Source of the DNA: Girardinichthys multiradiatus
Taxonomy: Eukaryota > Chordata > Actinopteri > Cyprinodontiformes > Goodeidae
Assembly: GCF_021462225.1 (NCBI RefSeq)
Contig: NC_061818.1
Span: 17,257,462 to 17,321,461, forward strand
Direction of reading: 5' to 3'
DNA length: 64,000 nt
Shown here piece after piece: positions 42,658 through 53,629 of this stretch. Position numbers and translations under genes: made by a program. Position 1 is the first letter of the stretch. The number at the start of each line of letters is the position of its first letter. A model generated the notes under the pieces. That model did not search any database, was not told where the DNA came from, and was given only the letters and a program-made list of their open reading frames with translations.

Positions 42658-43074
42658 TGTTGTGGAATTTTCTTATCAAAGTGGGTAGAAGTTGACTCAT
42701 AACAAGAGAAAATCCGGACTTTGTCTTTATAAATTTTATTCAAAGGCATTCAGCGTATGAATGACTCTGTCACTGAGGTTAGTCAGTGAAACAGAGCCCC
42801 GATCAACATTTACACACAGTATTTATACCAGAACATGACAGTGTTATCTCAACTTCAAAGTGTCTGTGTTTTACGGCCCTAGACCCTTCTCGGGTTCAGA
42901 GGTGACAAGGTTACCTAGGAACAACCATCTATTCTCCCCTAACAAATGGGCCTTAACCATTAAACTTCTGATAATGGCTTTTACAGCTTCCTCCTCTAAC
43001 ACAGATGTTCTGAGGAGTAAGGTAACCTAAAGGTCATACACTATGGAATGCTTAATAAAAGAATTTCCATTACA
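42658..43074 (-). repeat. LTR, family C, inverted copy (5' LTR by context)
   Basis: The 417-bp LTR reads TGTAATGGAAATTC to AATTCCACAACA on the minus strand and is related to 21011-21439. A primer-site-like sequence follows its 3' end, so it is the 5' LTR of a minus-strand element. It truncates the Gypsy gag at 43075. Confidence 0.82.
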
Positions 43075-43076
43075 AT

Positions 43077-43916
43077 CTTCAGACCTCCGAGTCCTCTGAG
43101 GGCACTGTAGCAGCTTCTACTTCTCAACGTCTTTCACACTCTCGCGACGTCACTTCCCCTATTCCGGAGAAGTTCTCCGGTGACATTGATCACTGTAAGG
43201 GTTTTTTGTTGCAATGTACTCTCGTCTTTAACCGTTCTCCTGATAGTTTTCCCGATGATGAGTCTAAAATTTCTTATATACTTGGATTACTTACTGGAAG
43301 GGCCTTACGTTGGGCTGAGGCTCGTTTTTCTAACTGCAATCAGTTTGGCTGCTCTTTTGATGACTTCATCCTTGAATTCAAGCTGACTTTCTCCTCTGAG
43401 ACTGACCAGACTAGCGTCTCTCGCCAGTTATGGGCTTTGAATCAGAGGAACAGACCTGTCTCTGAATTAGCCTTAGAATTTCGTACTCTTGCAGCTGCCT
43501 CTGGCTGGAATGATAGTGCTCTTAGAACAGCTTTTTTCCAGTCCTTAGATGAGCCTCTGAAGGATAAATTAGCGTTGATTGATGAGCCTAAGACCCTTAA
43601 TGGGCTAATTTTGTTAGCTACACGGATAGACAGTCGTATGCGTGAGAGAGGGAGAGCTTGTTCTGAGCGTTTCATGGCTCGTTCTTCGCTTCCTGCAAAC
43701 TCACAACCCAATGCTAGATCTCTCCCTCAAGTAGACCTGCCTAAACCTGAACCCATGCAGGTTGGCCGCACTCACCTGACCCCTGAGGAGAGACAACAGC
43801 GTAGACAGGGTAACCAGTGCTTTTACTGTGGCTCATCCAATCACCTTATTGCTGCTTGTCCAACCTGTCCTACCCGGCCAAAAGACAGGGTCCGCTACTT
43901 TTTTCGGGGGAGCTAA
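43077..43916 (+). pseudogene. gag: Gypsy Gag, 5'-truncated
   Basis: The frame is open from the LTR junction to 43916, so the real start is lost. It contains the capsid-like segment ('ALRWAEARF', '[19 protein letters not shown]') and a C-terminal CCHC zinc knuckle '[14 protein letters not shown]' at about 43828-43870. The product packages element RNA. It ends 'RVRYFFRGS', and pol starts in an overlapping frame, which may be a natural frameshift or decay. Confidence 0.85.
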
Positions 43917-46900
43917 CGAACCAGTTTAATGATTATGAAGCCCCTAGATTTTCCCTACCAGCCACCTTGATTGGTAGTCAGCAGACTAGGAATCTATTAG
44001 CACTCGTTGATTCCGGCAGTGAGCAGAACTTAATCGATCGCGAGTTGGTAGAACAGGCCCAGATTGAGATTGAGCCTCTGGATACGCCACGATTAGTTTC
44101 TGCCTTAGATGGACCGAGGTTGCATAGGATTACTCACAAGACTATACCTATTGAACTGGTTCTCTCCGGAAATCATAGGGAGATGATTTATTTTTATGTA
44201 TTTCAGGTTTCTCAGACTTCTTTAGTTCTTGGTTTTCCTTGGCTGCAAAGACACAACCCTCATTTAAACTGGTCCGAGCTCCGCATTGAAGCCTGGTCTA
44301 ATTACTGCCATTCCAATTGCCTTCAGTCGGCCCTACCTGTTAGGAACTCCACTGAGTATAGTCCTCTTAGTGATGACATTCCCGACCTTTCCAGGGTCCC
44401 CGCAGTGTACCATGATTTAAGACTAGCCTTCAGCAAGAGTAGGGCTCTCACTCTGCCCCCCCATAGGCCCTATGACTGTGCCATTGACCTCCTTCCTGGG
44501 GCTCCACTGCCCACCAGTAGGTTGTATCCCATCTCTGGACCTGAACGACAGGCTTTGGAGGATTACATTAATGACTCCCTAACTGCTGGTATTATTCGTC
44601 CCTCTTCCTCCCCTGTGGGTGCTGGGTTTTTTTTTTGTTGGGAAGAAGGATGGTTCCCTTCGTCCTTGTATTGATTATCGGGGTTTGAACCAAATTACAG
44701 TTAAGAATAGGTACTCACTTCCTTTACTTTCCTCTGCGTTCGAACCAGTTCAGGGTTCTACTGTCTTTACCAAGCTTGACCTTAGGAGTGCTTATCATCT
44801 AGTTAGAATCCGCCAGGGGGACGAGTGGATGACAGCTTTTCAGACTCCTTTGGGTCATTTGGAGTATTTAGTCATGCCTTTTGGACTTTGCAACGCCCCA
44901 GTAGTCTTCCAGTCGCTGAATAATGATGTGTTAAGAGATTTTTTGAACATCTTTGTTTTTGTGTATTTTGACGATATTCTGATCTACTCCAGAGACCTTG
45001 AAGAACACCATCATCACGTTCGACTAGTCCTTCAACGGCTGCTGGAGAACCGATTATTTATTAAGGCTGAGAAATGTGAGTTTCACCAGTCCTCTGTTAC
45101 CTTCCTGGGTCTCATCTTAGAGGGTGGACAGGTTCGTTCTGATCCTGATAAGATCAAGGCAATCCTTGAGTGGCCGATTCCCGAGACAAGAAGACAACTT
45201 CAACGCTTCCTGGGGTTTGCTAATTTTTACAGGAGGTTTATACGGAATTACAGCACCTCTGACTGCTCTGACCTCCACTAAATTGCACTACACCTGGACC
45301 CCGGAGGCAGATTCAGCTTTTCAGGCTCTAAAGATGAAGTTTTCCCAAGCACCAATCCTTATCTACCCTGACACTACCAGACAGTTTACCATGGAGGTTG
45401 ATGCTTCTGATTTAGGGGTTGGAGCAGTTCTGTCTCAGACCTCTGCTTCTGATGGAAAATTACATCCTTGCGCTTTTTTTCCCCATAGACTAAATGATGC
45501 AGAGCGCAATTATGATGTAGGAGACAAGGAACTTTTAGCCATTAAATTGGCTCTGGAGGAGTGGCGTCATTGGCTTGAGGGAACCTGTCTTCCTATCATT
45601 GTGTGGACTGATCATAAGAATCTAGAATCTAGCCTACTTACAATCTACTAAGCGACTAAATCCCCGCCAGACCCGCTGGTCCTTATTCTTCTCCCGCTTC
45701 AATCTGGCCATTTCCTATCGCCCCGGTTCTAAGAATACTAAACCTGACGCTCTGTCCCGTCAGTTTTCTGCTGATGAAGTTGAACAGAGACCTGTCTCCA
45801 TTCTGCCTCCTAGTTGGACGGTGGGTTCTCTTAGGTGGGAGATTGAGGACTTTGTTACCCGCGCTCAGCGGGAGGAACCTGATCCAGCCACTGGTCCACG
45901 AGACAAGATTTTTGTTCCCACTATTGCCCGTTCTCGTGTCATCCATTGGCACCATTCTGCAAAATGTTCTGCCCATCCTGGTACTAGTAGAACTGTGGCC
46001 CTTATTTCTAGAAGGTTCTGGTGGCCTACTGTCCACAAGGACGTGAAGGAGTACGTTCACGCCTGTATTGTCTGCGCTCGAAATAAACATTGTAACCAAC
46101 CACCTGCTGCCCTTTTACAGCCCCTAAGCATCCCTGGTCGTCCTTGGTCTCACCTTGCCTTAGACTTTGTTACTGGCCTCCCTACCTCTCAAGGAATGAC
46201 TACCATTTTGACTATTGTGGACCGATTCTCCAAAGCCTGCCATCTGATCCCACTGAAGAAATTGCCTACTGCTTTTCAGACCGCCCAGCTGTTGATCAAA
46301 GATGTCTTCCGGCTCCATGGCATTCCTCAGGACATTCTGTCCGATCGAGGTCCTCAGTTCACTTCCCAAGTTTGGAAACAGTTTGCTTTAGCCCTTGGAG
46401 CTAAGGTTTCCTTGACTTCTGGATTTCATCCCCAGTCCAATGGCCAGGTGGAACGAATGAACCAACAACTCGAATCCACTCTCCGTTGCCTTTCGTCCTC
46501 CAATCCTGCTGACTGGTGTAAACACTTACCTTGGGTTGAGTATGCGATTAATGCTCACAAGTCCTCTGCTACTGGCTTTTCTCCTGTTGAGGTTTCAGTT
46601 GGTTATCAGCCTCCCATTTTTCCTACCGACCAAGGTGAGGTTTCTGTCTCCTCTGTTCGACATCATATTCGCCGTTACAGGGCCATCTGGAACTCCACCG
46701 TCCGGGCCCTTCAGCGGACTGCTGAGCTCAACAAACGGTTTGCTGACCGAAAACGCCGGCCGGCTCCTGTTTACCACCCGGGGCAACGAGTCTGGTTAAA
46801 CTCCTGAGACATTCCCCTTACATCTATTTCTAAGAAACTTTCTCCTCGTTTTATTGGACCCTATGTGATTGACTCCATTGTCAGTCCCACTGCAGTTCGT

Positions 46901-46972
46901 CTTCAGCTGCCTCCTAGTCTTCGCATCCACCCCACTTTTCATGTCTCCCAGGTTAAGCCTGTGTTCACCAGT
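43817..46972 (+). pseudogene. pol: Gypsy Pol (protease-RT-RNase H-integrase), multiply frameshifted
   Basis: The protease active site is '[14 protein letters not shown]' (about 44000). RT has '[12 protein letters not shown]' and '[11 protein letters not shown]' (about 44970). RNase H has '[15 protein letters not shown]' and 'WTDHKNLE'. The integrase has a His/Cys zinc region ('HWHHSAKCSAHPG', 'CIVCARNK') and DDE residues in 'LALDFVTGLPT', 'LSDRGPQFTS' and 'NGQVERMNQQ'. Frame breaks occur near 44625 (long T run), 45245, 45645 and at TGA 46805-46807; coding continues in frame after that stop to 46972. It is inactive as written. The break in the T run could be a sequencing error. Confidence 0.9.
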
Positions 46973-46979
46973 GCTCTTC

Positions 46980-47560
46980 AGATCAGTGTCAAAAATGATG
47001 TCATATAGTGATAGTGGCTTAGGTTATCCTGAGCTATCTGTGTAGTTATGCTGCTATAGGCTTAGGCTGCTGGAGGACATAATGACCACTTTCACCCTCT
47101 TCACTACATTCTCACACTACTCTCCCATTTTGCATTATTCGCTGCTATTTCAGCTTTTAACTTTGTTATCTCTCTTTTCTCTTCCTAGAAGCTACACCTG
47201 GCCTGACTCTGTGTCTACCTATGACACCTTTCTGGAAAGGGGCATCGTCCATGCTTCTGCTGGCAAAAACTTAATGCTCATCTTCTACAGATGACCCACA
47301 TGGCCCTGTCTTTCAGTGTCTAGCCCTTTCTCTCTCCTAGACATGGCAATTGACTGAGCTTTTACTGTAACTAACTCTATGTGCTCTCTTTCAGACTCTA
47401 ACCTTGAAAACTGGCTCAGAGTTTATCTGTTCTTTCTTTCTAAGTGAAACGACTTAAGGAGCTACAGTACCTGACTTTTGTGAAGTGCCTTGAGACGACA
47501 TGTGTTGTGAATTGGCGCTATAGAAATAAACTGAATTGAAATTGAATTGAATTAATGGTG
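46980..47560 (+). repeat. Dispersed retroposon-like repeat with gaattg tail
   Basis: It ends in 'ttgtgaattggcgctatag' followed by aaataaactgaattg repeats, the style of fish non-LTR retroposon tails. Parts recur inverted at 37720-37850 and 21611-21637. No coding capacity. Confidence 0.55.
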
Positions 47561-48045
47561 TGGGGGATATTTTCTTGGCACACTTTGGGCCCCTTAGTAC
47601 CAATTGAGCATCGTGTCAACGTCACAGCCTACTTGAGTATTGTTGCTGACCATGTCCATCCCTTTATGACCACAGTGTACCCATCTTCTGATGGTTACTT
47701 CCAGCAGGATAACACGCCATGTCATAAAGCACGAATAATCTCAGACTGGTTTCTTGAACATGACAATGAGTTCACTGTACTCAAATGGCCTCCACAGCCA
47801 CCAGATCTCAATCCAATAGAGCACCTTTGGAATGTGGTGGAACGGGATATTCGCATCATGGACGTGCAGCCGACAAATCTGCAGCATCTGTGTGATGCTA
47901 TCATGTTAATATGGTCCAAACTCTCTGAGGAATTTTTCCAGTACCTTGTTGAATCAATGCCACAAAGGATTAAGGTAGTTCTGAAGGCAAAAGGGCATCC
48001 AACCCAGTACTAGCAAGGTGTACCTAATAAAGTGGCCGGTGAGTG
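47535..48045 (+). mobile_element. Tc1-like transposon 3' fragment (family B)
   Basis: The right terminus ends agtggccggtgagtg at 48045 next to TA, identical to the family B end at 23288. It is truncated on the left inside the transposase. Confidence 0.85.
47555..48013 (+). pseudogene. Tc1-like transposase C-terminal part (family B)
   Basis: The 152-codon open frame covers the catalytic C-terminus: second D in 'GYFQQDNTPCHKARI' and third acidic residue in 'PPDLNPIEHLWNVVE', ending 'AKGHPTQY'. The N-terminal half, including the first D, is missing. It is not functional alone. The N-terminal half of the family is at 22598-23288. Confidence 0.88.
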
Positions 48046-48129
48046 TAGACATTCAGTTTTAATAAAATGCTCAAAGCTCCGCTAAGCAATACATTCAAGA
48101 AGAAAGCAGCACTTAGAGAGGGTAAATGA

Positions 48130-48300
48130 GAGAGACTAAATGTACATCCTTCAATCAAACGAGGTGTGAAAATGTTGACAGGTAGGCGGGACTTCTGGTG
48201 GCGGGATATCCTAGGGCGGGACCTCCGGTGGCAGGACTTCCGGTGGCGTAACCGGATGTTGTCATTAACCGGATGTTGTCATCACAAGGAAGCGAATCTT
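48130..48300 (+). repeat. Terminal repeat of Polinton copy 2 (left)
   Basis: The block gagagactaaatgtacatcc, followed by 'ttgacaggtaggcgggactt' and four more ggcggga/cttccgg-type units, is a diverged version of the copy 1 TIR. A duplicated aaccggatgttgtcatt lies at its inner end. Confidence 0.8.
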
Positions 48301-49184
48301 TCTAACTGTATGTTTTTAGATGTTTTTTACATCTAAAAACGGCTCTACTCCGAGCCCCTCCCAGATGGCCGAGCTCCTCACCCTATCTCTAAGGGAGTGC
48401 CCGGCCACCCTAAAATTAAAGGTCATTCAGGTTAATGCAGGCACATCACACAAAATTCTGATAAAAAGAGAGAACCTGACAGAATTGTAAATTTATTTTG
48501 TTTTAACGCAGGGGTTATTTAGATGGATGTTTTTACATCTAAAAAAACAAGAAAGACAAAAAAGTAGATACAGAACCTTTCTTCCTCTGCTCAAATGTTT
48601 GAGTAATCTAATCTGCACCAGCAACTTGTAGAGATGATCTAAAAACAAAGAAACATATTAACTGAAAAATATAGTTAAAAAGTAAGCCAAACATGGAATT
48701 ATTTAAAATTTTATGAGTGCTCAGTATCCTGTTTCCAAATTAGAAATGGATTCTACAGCTAAAAGACTTTGTTTGGAATCATGAGAGACTCCATTTGGTA
48801 AAATGGATGATAATTTTAGTTACCTTAAGCTTTTCGTTTTTCATCTTAGAGCAATAGTTATTGAGGATTTAGAGAAAACAGTTTTCACCTCATCCCACGT
48901 GGGAGCCAGAGGTTGTAACCTGTATGTGTGGTCTATGTAAAACATCACAAGAAACTGAAAAAATAAAGGTTATAAAGTCCTCAGACATGTCACTGTTTAT
49001 TGAATTAAGGCAGACATCCGCGGCTGTTTCTTGTGTATTATCTCAGAAAAAGTCTTCGCACCGACTGTAGTCAAAGTAATTAAGAGGACTGTGCTCCTTC
49101 TTGGCCCAAAGTCTCGAGCATTGCCTCTGACAATATACATCCCCTGTTTATTGAATTAATGCGTCTGCGCTGTTGCTGAGGTGT
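48301..49184. other. Subterminal DNA matching the opposite (right) end of copy 1
   Basis: Bases about 48430-48560 and 48690-48865 match the reverse complement of copy 1 positions about 18060-18550. No gene. Further right (48870-49184) is unrecognised DNA with an imperfect repeat around 'ctgtttattgaattaa' (about 48985 and 49145). Confidence 0.7.
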
Positions 49185-49285
49185 CTCAGGGGGGTGTGGC
49201 CAAGGGGCATAACTATGCGCGCTGATAGGATTTCGTCATTAGGGGGCAAATCTAGAATCAACAAATTAAAAAACAGAGAGGGCGT
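49185..49285 (+). repeat. Second, inner TIR-like block of Polinton copy 2
   Basis: The segment gtgtggccaaggggcataac ... gtcattagggggc ... aattaaaaaacagag aligns with the inner part of the copy 1 left TIR (about 3190-3285). It is followed, as in copy 1, by the gene A promoter region. Confidence 0.75.
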
Positions 49286-49367
49286 TCTTCATTGTTTGTT
49301 TTAAATACTAGCGAAAAAAGCAACAATTTACCTGCAGCATTCGCTGGAAAAGAACACTCGTTGAACA

Positions 49368-50266
49368 ATGGTTAGAGTTAAGAGAGTTTTTCATCAAACT
49401 GGGGAGAAAAGCAAGATGTGCCGAGATGATGAGCAACCATCTACATCATCTATTTTCTCGTCTGAGATACCTATCGGAATTCCTATCGTAACATACTCTG
49501 CAGATGATGATTCAACTTCACCAACAACAATGGATGAAAAACAGGCCTCAGGTCAGCTAAGACGTACGTCTCTTCTGTGTGAAACCCCAGTAACCGCCTA
49601 CAAGCATACGCGCCGTGAATTGGATGCCCCAAAGAAATCAATATATTACCTATGCAAGGTACAAAGGCCTCCGTTCGACACTCTGCAGGAAGAGTGGTCT
49701 GAGTGGTAGCTGGGGGTATATTTTCATGTACGAAATAGGAGAGCTCTGCCTGTATCAATTGGATCAAGACGAGGTATTTAATGGATCATTGGCTCTGTGT
49801 ACTCTCACCCACAACGACTGGGCTGTGTTACGGCTGGCAATCGCACATCTTAACGATAACCCTGAATCAGTCTCAGTGTACGAGAGGGAGGATGAAGATG
49901 AAAGCTCTCCTCGACCAGCAAAAAGGATGTCCTTCCGATGTTGAAATAGCTACGAGAGAACCTCTCTTTAGTGCACTGTGGGGGTCAAAAACCACAGCAA
50001 ATGGCCGCTGGTCTTTTCAGGCAAGCAAACACAAGAACAACCAGACGATCCCCTCAGATCTGTTTGTGTTAGAGGCATTCAATCAGAACTGCGGTGTATT
50101 CAAGACAGTGCTGGCTCTACCGTATGATGCTTGGGTTGAGAAGATGAATGAAATTGGACAGCGTCTTTCCAACCTTTTCCAAAACACACGCTGCTGGATT
50201 GATGTTATGTCAGTGAAAAGAATGCTGACGTTCCCTGTTGTGGATCTAAAGCCCACCCTCTTTTGA
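49368..50266 (+). pseudogene. Polinton gene A, copy 2, frameshifted
   Basis: This is the homologue of 3498-4429, with start MVRVKRVFHQTG. Frames are 49368-49709, about 49690-49944 and about 49930-50266, so breaks occur near 49700 and 49930. The break in copy 1 lies elsewhere, which shows that the ancestor was one protein. The linker here reads 'YEREDEDESSPRP'. The end abuts the deletion junction into the penton gene. Confidence 0.75.
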
Positions 50267-50530
50267 GTGTTTAAAAATAATACCAGTTCGAGTTTCCGTG
50301 TAAATTTAGCTCAACATATTGATTTAGAAGGCCATTGGTTGGGTGCATTAGCAGAGATTTCATATCCCCATACATGGTATAATTTACTGAATAATGTAGC
50401 CTACTTTGAATGGAGGAAGGTTGGTGATGTGGAGATCCATACGCAAAGGATCAGAGGAGGCTACTATAACAGCGTTATTCAACTCGAGACAGAGATGGAA
50501 ATGTTTTTCAAAAAAAATTAACTTGGGTAT

Positions 50531-50895
50531 TGTTAGGTTTAAACCCCAACACTCATTACAACATCTGCACAAAGAAAGACACAGAGAAGTTAGTTTGTTT
50601 TAACTTGCAAGGAGAGTGTCCCGGAGACTGTCTCAGTTACAATCCTCCAAACACACTCTTCATGCTTTTATTAGAAAAGGAACGCCCTAGTTACATGAGG
50701 TTTCAACTGCTGAGGGAGTTTATCTTAATGTGAAAACAGACTGTTCTCACATCCTGTGCTCATGTTGCAACATCATATTCCTCTATGCATAAGGAGATAA
50801 CAACCATTCTCAATCAGTAATATAAACAGCACATCTAGATAGTAAATGAGTAATGTAGAATGAAAACTGAATAATGTATGTACATTTATCTAACA
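50531..50895 (-). repeat. 3' LTR of ERV B
   Basis: It has TGTTA...TAACA termini. It lacks an 18-bp segment (gaagacagtctccgctct) present in the other LTR, otherwise it is virtually identical. Confidence 0.95.
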
Positions 50896-51019
50896 TTTCC
50901 CTCCTGTTTATTCAGTTTAGCATTATATCAATTTTAAACATCATTCAGTGACTACTTCTTTTCAGATTTTCCGTCATGAAATCATTGCAATGCTAAAAAG
51001 TTACACTCAGAGGACCTCC

Positions 51020-51740
51020 CTAATAACCATCAGGGTCTGGATACAAGTCTGGAAAATGCAGAGACGTCTCTTCGTTGCTTGTCTCATCAGGGTCTTCATC
51101 TGAGTCCTCGTCTGGTCTTATAAGGGCATACATCTCTGAGAGCTCTGTTTTAACTGGTTGTATAGCAGAGGTGATTATTCGAGAACACAAGGCTCTTATA
51201 CAAGGAATACAACAACATCCACATAAGGTGAGAATAGCTGCAAACACAGCAATAGACGTTAATATAGAAAACACTAGTTGTTTATATTTTCCAAACATTT
51301 CCCCAAAACCATCCCACATTGAGGTGTCAACTCCAGAATGGTCTTTCATTTTGTCGTTGAGTGATCTAAGGCCTTCCAACGCTTTAGTCAGGCTTCCATC
51401 AGCCTTATCCATCAGTGTTATTTGGTATAAAAGTGCAACACTGACCACCAAATATGGAACAAACACCTCCTTTCTCAGCTAAGAGCATGTCAACGGCAAT
51501 TCTATTTTGGAAAGCCATAAGTGAGGTAGCTGACAGTTGTTCATGGATAGCGGAGAAACCTTCTTCAGTTTTGTTTTCTAATCTCTGCACATTATAATGG
51601 ATGTAGTTGATTCTGTCTACATTTTTATTGATTGTACACCACCAACATATGGTGGATTCAAAGCCTGCTGCTACTTGATCTGCTAATTTATATTCATCAG
51701 GGACCCCTCTTGGTATTCCTATGCTGTCTATGTAAGTAGG
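51020..51740 (-). pseudogene. env: ERV B envelope transmembrane subunit, frameshifted
   Basis: The minus-strand frames 51590-51405 and 51466-51020 contain the transmembrane subunit. It shows a heptad-like helix, a conserved retroviral region followed by a C-x6-C-C motif (about 51485-51510), a membrane span (about 51205-51265) with a cysteine cluster behind it, and an acidic cytoplasmic tail. A short indel at about 51430 breaks the frame. Upstream residues (to 51740) continue the ectodomain in another frame. It is not functional as written. Confidence 0.8.
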
Positions 51741-51741
51741 G

Positions 51742-52167
51742 TCATCTTGATTGTTTCATACCACTACAATCTAGATACCAGTCATACCCATCCCAGCTGT
51801 TTGCCCCATAGCCCCCTATTTGCAAGTTTCGATCAAAAGTGAACACAGTCTGTGTTCTGTTAGTTTGATAGCAGAAATACAGTTCTTTTGTTCTACTGCT
51901 ATCCCCACCTGTAGTATTACAGGGGTTTTTTAATATTTCATGTTGGATTTTGGATCGATTAGGATTATAGTACCCTGCTCTTCTTTTTTGCATTTTGTGA
52001 TTTATTTCCCATATTAACAGGGCACTTACAACTATGATTGAGATGATGCTCCCTATTATCAATATCTTTTTGTGTGTAGGGGTGAACATCTTTCTGTAGA
52101 TTGGAGCCCTTCCTAAAAACCTGTAGCAGAGCTGTGGACAATCTTCACCGGTTTGAGACAACTGCAA
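51742..52167 (-). pseudogene. env: ERV B envelope leader, surface subunit deleted
   Basis: The 141-codon frame has an N-terminal hydrophobic signal-anchor ('ILIIGSIISIIVVSALLIW', about residues 35-53), then the beginning of the surface subunit. It stops soon after 'DWYLDCSGMKQ'. The rest of the surface subunit is missing before the transmembrane part. It is a deletion derivative. Confidence 0.7.
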
Positions 52168-52169
52168 AC

Positions 52170-52630
52170 TATAATTGCAGCCCCCTTTGTAGCCGGACTA
52201 CCTCTGAAGGTCAGATGAAGAGCTACAATGCTACAATAGATACCACAATGCTATTACTACAACACAAACAATGATAGTTAGGGTAAACACTGCTATTGAG
52301 AAATTTACTTTAGTTATGTTCTATTATTCTTTTACAATGTGTTAGATGGATCCATGAGTTCCTTTCTGCAATCTTAATCGCAGTTCCAGTAGTCAACAAC
52401 ACCTGATAGGGCCCTTCCCACTTAGGTGAATGCCAATGCTTCTTCTTTATGCTTTGTGTTTTGCACATACTAAGCAGCTTCTACAAAATTTTTGAATAGG
52501 AGTTGAATCCATAGGTTATGTATACTTGGTTTACCAATCCTGTCATCCCTCCTGTTGAGACATGTGACTTACCATGACTCAATATTGCTGCCCATTTGTA
52601 TAGGTTTTTTGGTAGGATTGGTTTATTTTC
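52170..52630 (-). pseudogene. ERV B integrase scraps
   Basis: The minus strand shows the integrase zinc-finger beginning and then, almost directly, the C-terminal DNA-binding end ('[15 protein letters not shown]', about 52400-52440). The catalytic core with its three acidic residues is absent. Frames do not join. Confidence 0.65.
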
Positions 52631-52633
52631 TGG

Positions 52634-53596
52634 TCAGGTGAAAATACCATCTTTTAATTGTGCCCCTTTTCTTTGCCATTGTTTTTGTTCCTGCTTTGGT
52701 GATTGTTGTTGCATGTCTTTTAATGTTTCATTTTGTAAATCAGCTCCTGTCATCATTAGAACTTGTATTTGTTTCTGTGCTGCTTCCTTTGCTATCTTGT
52801 CTTGTTTTGGTGCTTGTAATATTGTTGTTTTTCTCTCTTCCATTATTGTTCTTCCTCCTGAACTTAATTGATGACCCAAATACTTTACTGTTTCTTTGCA
52901 AAATTGCAACTTGCTTTTGCTTACTTTATGGCCTTCTCCTGCTAGATGTGTTAGGAGAGCTAAAGTGTCCTGTTTACATGCTTCTTCTGTTTCTGATGCC
53001 ACCAGTATGTCATCTACATATGTTAATAGTTGACTGTTTTGTGGAGGCTCGAAGGTGGACAGACTGGAGGTCAAAACTTGAGAGTAGATTGTTGGACTCT
53101 CACAATATCCCTGAGGTAACCTTGTGTAGGTGTACCTTTTTCCTTTAAATGTGAAAGCAAACCAGTACTGACTGTCTTTATGCAGTGGCACAGAGAAAAA
53201 TGCATTGCTTATGTCCACTACAGTGAAAAACTTAGCTTTTGGGTTCAGAGAATTCAACAGTGTGTGTGGATCTGCTACACACGGCGATCTTTGAATGACT
53301 GCGTTATTAACTGCTTGTAAATCCTGAACCATCCTCCACCCTACAGATGAAGGTGCCTTTTTTACAGGGAATATAGGAGTGTTACAGGGTGACTCAGCAC
53401 ATTCAATCAACACTCCTGCCTTTTTCAAATCTGTAATAACTGGTTCAATTCCTATCATTGCATCAGGTTTTAGCGGGTATTGTTTCACTCTAGGCCTGTA
53501 TTCTGTTTTGGGTCTTATTACAACAGGAAGCGCTGTTTTGACTAGGCCAACATCTGTTGGCCCTTGAGACCATAGTTTTTCAGGAACCAGCTTCAA
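52634..53596 (-). pseudogene. pol: ERV B reverse transcriptase, RNase H deleted
   Basis: The 320-codon open frame starts within the RT fingers ('LWSQGPTDVGLVK', 'YPLKPDAMIGIEPV'). It includes 'VVDISNAFFSVPLHKD' (first catalytic D), 'RLPQGYCESPTIYSQ' and the 'YVDDILVAS' active site, followed by the thumb. After 'KTTILQAPK' it jumps in frame to the linker preceding integrase ('KEAAQKQIQVLMM'), so the RNase H domain has been cut out cleanly. The type is gamma/epsilon-like retroviral RT. Confidence 0.88.
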
Positions 53597-53629
53597 CAGT
53601 TCCTCTTGTTCCTTAGTAAAGAAGATATG

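Larger units (their letters stand above)
43075..46980 (+). mobile_element. Ty3/Gypsy retrotransposon body, both ends lost
   Basis: Gag, protease, RT, RNase H and integrase occur in Ty3/Gypsy order without LTRs. The left side is cut by an ERV LTR at 43074. The right side is cut at about 46980, after the last pol residues ('[14 protein letters not shown]'), by another repeat. Confidence 0.9.

Noticed and set aside
52660..53148. 162-codon plus-strand hydrophobic frame
   Set aside because: Antisense shadow of the ERV B reverse transcriptase, which shows clear motifs on the minus strand.
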